From contig JASJZC010000005.1 in NCBI GenBank assembly GCA_037178855.1, forward strand, positions 5,208,001-5,272,000: a stretch of DNA of 64,000 nt, given 5' to 3'. Shown here in pieces: positions 60,445-64,000 of the stretch (the first letter of the stretch is position 1; the number at the start of each line of letters is the position of its first letter). The notes beneath the pieces are model-generated. The model was not told the origin of the DNA. It saw nothing but the letters and a program-made list of their open reading frames with translations, and made no database searches. Source of the stretch: Oscheius sp. JU75 (lineage: Eukaryota; Nematoda; Chromadorea; Rhabditida; Rhabditidae). A program made the translations under genes and the position numbers.

Positions 60445-62173
60445 ATCAAATGGGTATTTGAAACGCTTGCTTACATTCTCCTTTTTATTTTCCCCACTTT
60501 GAAGACGAAAATGTTTGAATGATCACTCGAACAATGGTCAAGTTGCAAGCTGTTGTGACACGAGCCATTAATCAGAGTCCTCGTAGTGAAACAGGTGCTT
60601 CGTCCTAAAGCCTTAAAGGTCCAACAGACTGGCTGTCGTCAGGAAATGGCTTCCGCTCACCTGGCTCTAACAGACAGTCGGTCTGCTTAGGGCTATTACG
60701 CGTCGCCTCTGTAATAACATCCGGCTCGCACCTGAACACACAAAGTGCCAAGCATCTACCAATTGACTACTGAAAGTCTATTTGGACGGTTCTTTGGTAA
60801 CAATATGACAAGGAAAGTACAAAGACAACATTCTCATACATATGGTGTTTATGGTGACCGATGTCGGAAGATTGGCAGATAGAAAGGTCATCGAACACTT
60901 GTATCCGATTTCAAAGGAAAACATTCTTACTGTTTAAAAACTATAAAAACTTGGAGTACATTCATAAAAACACGAAACGTATTGGAGTTTTGCCATTGGC
61001 ATTTAAAGAAAGAAGCAATTTTCAGTGATTAAGTTAACGTGTCAGGACTGAAATAAGCTCCCGTCCAAGAATAACGCGTTTTCGATCCGTCCAGGAGAAG
61101 CTTCAAAAATGCTGTCAGTTTCTTCTTAATACGTAGAGGAGTAAGAACCCAAAAATATTCGAAAAAGTAAGCCCAAACAATAGCCCTTTGGCGACTCGCA
61201 ATCGATGTCTTTGTTGGTGGGCGGGGCGTAATCCTCGCACCGTCCTCGTTGCATTCGTCTGCGATGCTGTGCGGTCAGTTTGTTCTTCGAATTTGTACCC
61301 AACCGGGCCACCGACACCCGAACCATACCTTTCGTTGTGTTCTGCGGATGTTCATTCCGTCCAAAAAGTTTTGAGAGTAACAAAAATGTGGCTATGAAGG
61401 TTGACTCACTCCCAAAATCATTTCGTAGCGACCTTTAAACGAACATGTTCTCCAAACTTGCTGTTTATAAAACGGGATACTTTACCCGTGTTGACTCTCA
61501 AGCTTCTATTTTGATAAAGTCCATATTTAAGCAAAACCAATCTTTCCAAACTCTATACTCTTTTCCCTTCACATTACCTTTTCACTCAGTATTGGAAACC
61601 ATGTATCATAAAAAGTGTAAGGCTCACATTTTTTTCTACAAAAAAGATCGATAGTTGTGGGTTTCTTGGGGCAGCACGCTATCCGCCGACCTCTGATTCA
61701 TACGCACCACAGTCTGCCGTGAGAGCCATCGAGAGAGCTCTGTATTCCTGTTCCAATTTTTTTAGTTCAGATAGTTTCTGAATCAGTCAATGCTAGTCTT
61801 AGCTCTGACCAAACGACTCTACGCTCAATAAAAAGACCAAACGACTCTATGCTCAAACATTCCCAGCCATTTGGCTCTAAATCGTCATTTCTATGACCGA
61901 TTGATGCTGATTTTCTGATAAATTGTTTTGAGATCCTCCCTACTACCGTAGTCTACTCACCAGTCCCTAGTCTGCCTCTGCCGAATCGATTCCTCGAATG
62001 TTGTTTTCATCCTGCTGGGCCCCCTCTATTGATCTACCGTATACTGGCAAGGGGACTCTCACTTGACACCTTTGCCGTGACTAATGCTCGAACGAACGGA
62101 TTCCGTTTTTGAAATGCCCAGATGTGGAATAAACGGGCCTGTTTACCTATAGACAGCTGGGTGGTTTTTTGGC
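60445..62173. other. Long intergenic region with a short direct repeat
   Basis: 1.73 kb without a supported gene. It contains a 22-nt direct repeat (61807-61828 and 61835-61856, one mismatch) and, on the minus strand around 61260-61040, an open frame of about 70 codons with protein-like composition but no start or partner exon. No RNA gene was recognised. Confidence 0.35.
61807..61856. repeat. 22-nt direct repeat, two copies
   Basis: Two copies of GACCAAACGACTCTAYGCTC plus AA, separated by 6 nt and differing at one base, in intergenic DNA. Confidence 0.85.
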
Positions 62174-64000
62174 ATGTCAGTCGCCGAGCAAATTGGCAGA
62201 TATGACGAACAGTTGGCTAGGTGTCGGTGGTCGTTTTCGTCATTCGGAGGTGTGGATGCAGCTAAAGAAAAGATTTCAGGGTGCCTTAGTCCGCGGCCGC
62301 CGTCGTTCGAACAAGAGAAAATGTTGTCGGGCAGTTCCCATAACGAGCCCCAGTCCTTTGTCAACACCACGAAGAAGGTAGTTCTTTTAACTTTGTTTTC
62401 CTACTCTCCAGAAAGATAATTTTCAAGACTTCTGCTACAAGGTCATTTTCAGGATGCCACTTCGAATCTTGTGGATCTGGAAGATATTGTCCTCAAGTGG
62501 GCAAAGCTCATCTTTGACACCACGAAGAGCAAGAGCGAGTCGAAGATCAAGAAGAAGTACATCTCGGTGAGTCCCACAACCATGCTTTCTTTTCTTTATT
62601 TGTTTAAAGGCGCTGCTGAAACTCTGTGCTCTAAAGAGACAATGCGACAGCAATCAGTAGTCTGAAATTAATAGCTGTCCTTCCCTCGAGGTTGCGATCC
62701 TCCGGATGAGAGAGATGCGACTCATTTCCGAGTTGTAATTGAGCAGCTCAGAGCCTTCATTAGCACTTGATCTCGTTTCGGTTGAGCCGATTATGGCGGG
62801 GGCTGGGTGAGGAGTGCAACACAGGTGACAGACAGCTGGACAAATTGTACAAATCGAGGGAGACTCTCTCTCTCTCTCTCTCTCTGGGGACCATCGATGA
62901 ATCAGCGATTTGACTCAAGCTCGACCTAATCGCAGAGGAAGGGCCCATTAATTGTGCCAACAATACACAGGGCCCTCTCTCTTGGAAATGCACGAATCGG
63001 GAATAAATTAGTCCATTAGATGATTGGCGAATATTTCAGTACAACATCAACTGGACGAAGCTCTTCCAAGAGTCTCTCGAGCCCGAATACGCCGAAGCTC
63101 CGAAGCTGAACAGACCTGCAAGTGAAGGAAATACAATTTAATTGGAATATCTTTTAGGGTCTCAAGGATGAAAAGGTTCTTTTCAAGACCACTTTCACAA
63201 ACACTACGAAGAGAGACCAAGAGTATTCTTTTAAGACAGAACGCGCCACTAGGTAGAGTTATTTACGTGTTCATTCAAACTTTTCTTGAAGGAGCACTTC
63301 GACTGTGATTATTGAGAAGGGAGTCTGTCGTGGAATGGAAGTCTCTCTGAAGCTGAAGACTCCTTGCGAGGTGGTCGAGGCCAATGCTGGCTTCCATCAG
63401 GAGGTCATGCTCAATCACATTGGCGAGAATACTCAGGAGGAGGAGCTGGTTTGGGGAGTGGACTCTAATGTTCGTGTCCCGCCAAGCTCCGAGGCTTCGG
63501 CTGAACTTGTGATTCTCGAGGAACAGATCAAGAAGGACTTTGCCATTCAGAACCGTCTTTCTGGAAAGGTGCTAGTCACTGGTAGGTTTTACGGTATTTT
63601 GAGAGGGAGACACTCAACTGACACTTGACATAACCAGAATTTGCATTGGAAGTGGCGCGCCGTGACGATTAGGGGTATTGCCTTTTACCTTCCAGGGGCG
63701 TTTATGTTGCGAGAAGTGGGCTGTCCTTGAAATTTGCTTTTCAGTGACGAATCTCAAGGAGAACAACAGTCTCATCACCGTTCTTGAGGGAAACATCGCC
63801 GAGATCATCCGCGCTCTGCCGGACCATACTGCCAAAGGCTTCTCCTTCGAGGGGAATGTGAGTGTCATTAAAATGCACGCAATCAGCATAAAGGTTCGCT
63901 TTGATGTCGCCAGATGTGCGATTTGTCTTCCTCTCCAATCTCGAAATATGGCATGTGCTCGCGCGACGGAATTTTTTTCAGACTGACAGGTGTTCCGAAG
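62174..64000 (+). CDS. Nematode aerolysin/ETX-MTX2-like protein (3' end outside window)
   Basis: Starts MSVAEQIGRYDEQLARCRWS. Exons join to DATSNLVDLEDIVLKWAKLI, KSKIKKKYIS-like basic sequence, a 470-nt intron containing a CT microsatellite, then NWTKLFQESLEPEYAEAP. The beta-rich Thr/Asn-rich core follows: VLFKTTFTNTTKRDQEYSFK, GVCRGMEVSLKLKTPCEVVE, ELVWGVDSNVRVPPSSEASA and VTNLKENNSLITVLEGNIAE. The alternating Thr/Ser strand pattern (TTFTNTT...) resembles aerolysin/ETX-MTX2-fold proteins, which nematodes carry in several copies with unknown roles. No signal peptide is apparent. A final exon begins near 63982 and the gene runs out of the window. The fold assignment is tentative; coding status is strong. 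Confidence 0.7.
62864..62885. repeat. (CT)11 microsatellite
   Basis: Uninterrupted CT dinucleotide repeat of 22 nt within the long intron (about 62567-63038) of the aerolysin-like gene. Confidence 0.95.

Noticed and set aside
61040-61260. Minus-strand open frame of about 70 codons (IASRQRAIVWAYFFEYFW...)
   Set aside because: Protein-like, but no start codon or upstream exon could be joined; it may be a stray exon or chance.
1-64000. CRISPR arrays, insertion sequences, integrases, rRNA genes
   Set aside because: None of these signatures was seen; the sequence is eukaryotic nuclear DNA.

Overview
The window reads as genomic DNA of a nematode, probably a free-living chromadorean. Genes are compact and on both strands, split by very small introns (mostly about 29-50 nt, GT-AG, with a few GC-AG). 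Nematode-type families are present: two chemosensory serpentine receptors, a DUF229 membrane protein, a secreted cysteine-synthase-like PLP enzyme and TIL-type cysteine-rich inhibitors. I join exons by reading frame, splice sites and family similarity. No transcript data were available, so exon edges are inferred.

Layout. 1-8.7 kb: three mitochondrial inner-membrane genes (ABCB8-like ABC half-transporter, cut by the window start and divergent from an ADP/ATP carrier; the calcium uniporter MCU) around an EDEM1-like ER mannosidase-family gene. 9.1-21.35 kb (minus): one giant non-ribosomal peptide synthetase of about 3,900 residues, ordered ACP-C-A-T-C-A-T-C-C-T-A-T*-T-TE. Directly upstream on the same strand is SPT2 (21.5-23.8 kb). 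24.3-29.8 kb: SHPRH-type SNF2/RING ubiquitin ligase. 30-34 kb (minus): secreted PLP enzyme and a secreted cysteine-repeat protein. 34.6-37.2 kb: DUF229 type II membrane protein. 37.3-42.7 kb (minus): long Gln/Ser/Thr-rich protein with a ZASP (ZM) motif. 43.0-44.1 kb: TIL-type inhibitor. 45.6-46.8 kb: srg-like receptor. 47.1-50.5 kb (minus): RNASEK, an unrecognised Tyr/Asn-rich protein, and an srh-like receptor. 50.8-51.1 kb: short coiled-coil protein. 51.3-56.4 kb (minus): protein with four CUT-like repeats and no visible homeodomain, small heat-shock protein, EAAT glutamate transporter. 56.6-57.2 kb: intronless Lys-rich single-pass membrane protein. 57.4-58.5 kb (minus): unrecognised protein. 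58.9-60.4 kb: histidine acid phosphatase. 62.2 kb to the end: aerolysin/ETX-MTX2-like nematode protein, cut by the window end.

The most remarkable object is the NRPS. Animal NRPS genes are rare; nematodes are the known case (C. elegans NRPS-1 works with PKS-1 to make nemamides). This one starts with a PKS-type carrier, which suggests it receives a polyketide or acyl chain from a synthase outside the window. It has a tandem C-C pair, an adenylation domain flanked by carriers with no C domain in between, one carrier whose attachment serine is a threonine, and a C-terminal thioesterase for release or cyclisation. SPT2 ends about 200 bp before the NRPS begins, spacing typical of nematode operons. 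No PKS, phosphopantetheinyl transferase or dedicated exporter is visible nearby. No tRNA, rRNA or CRISPR array was found.
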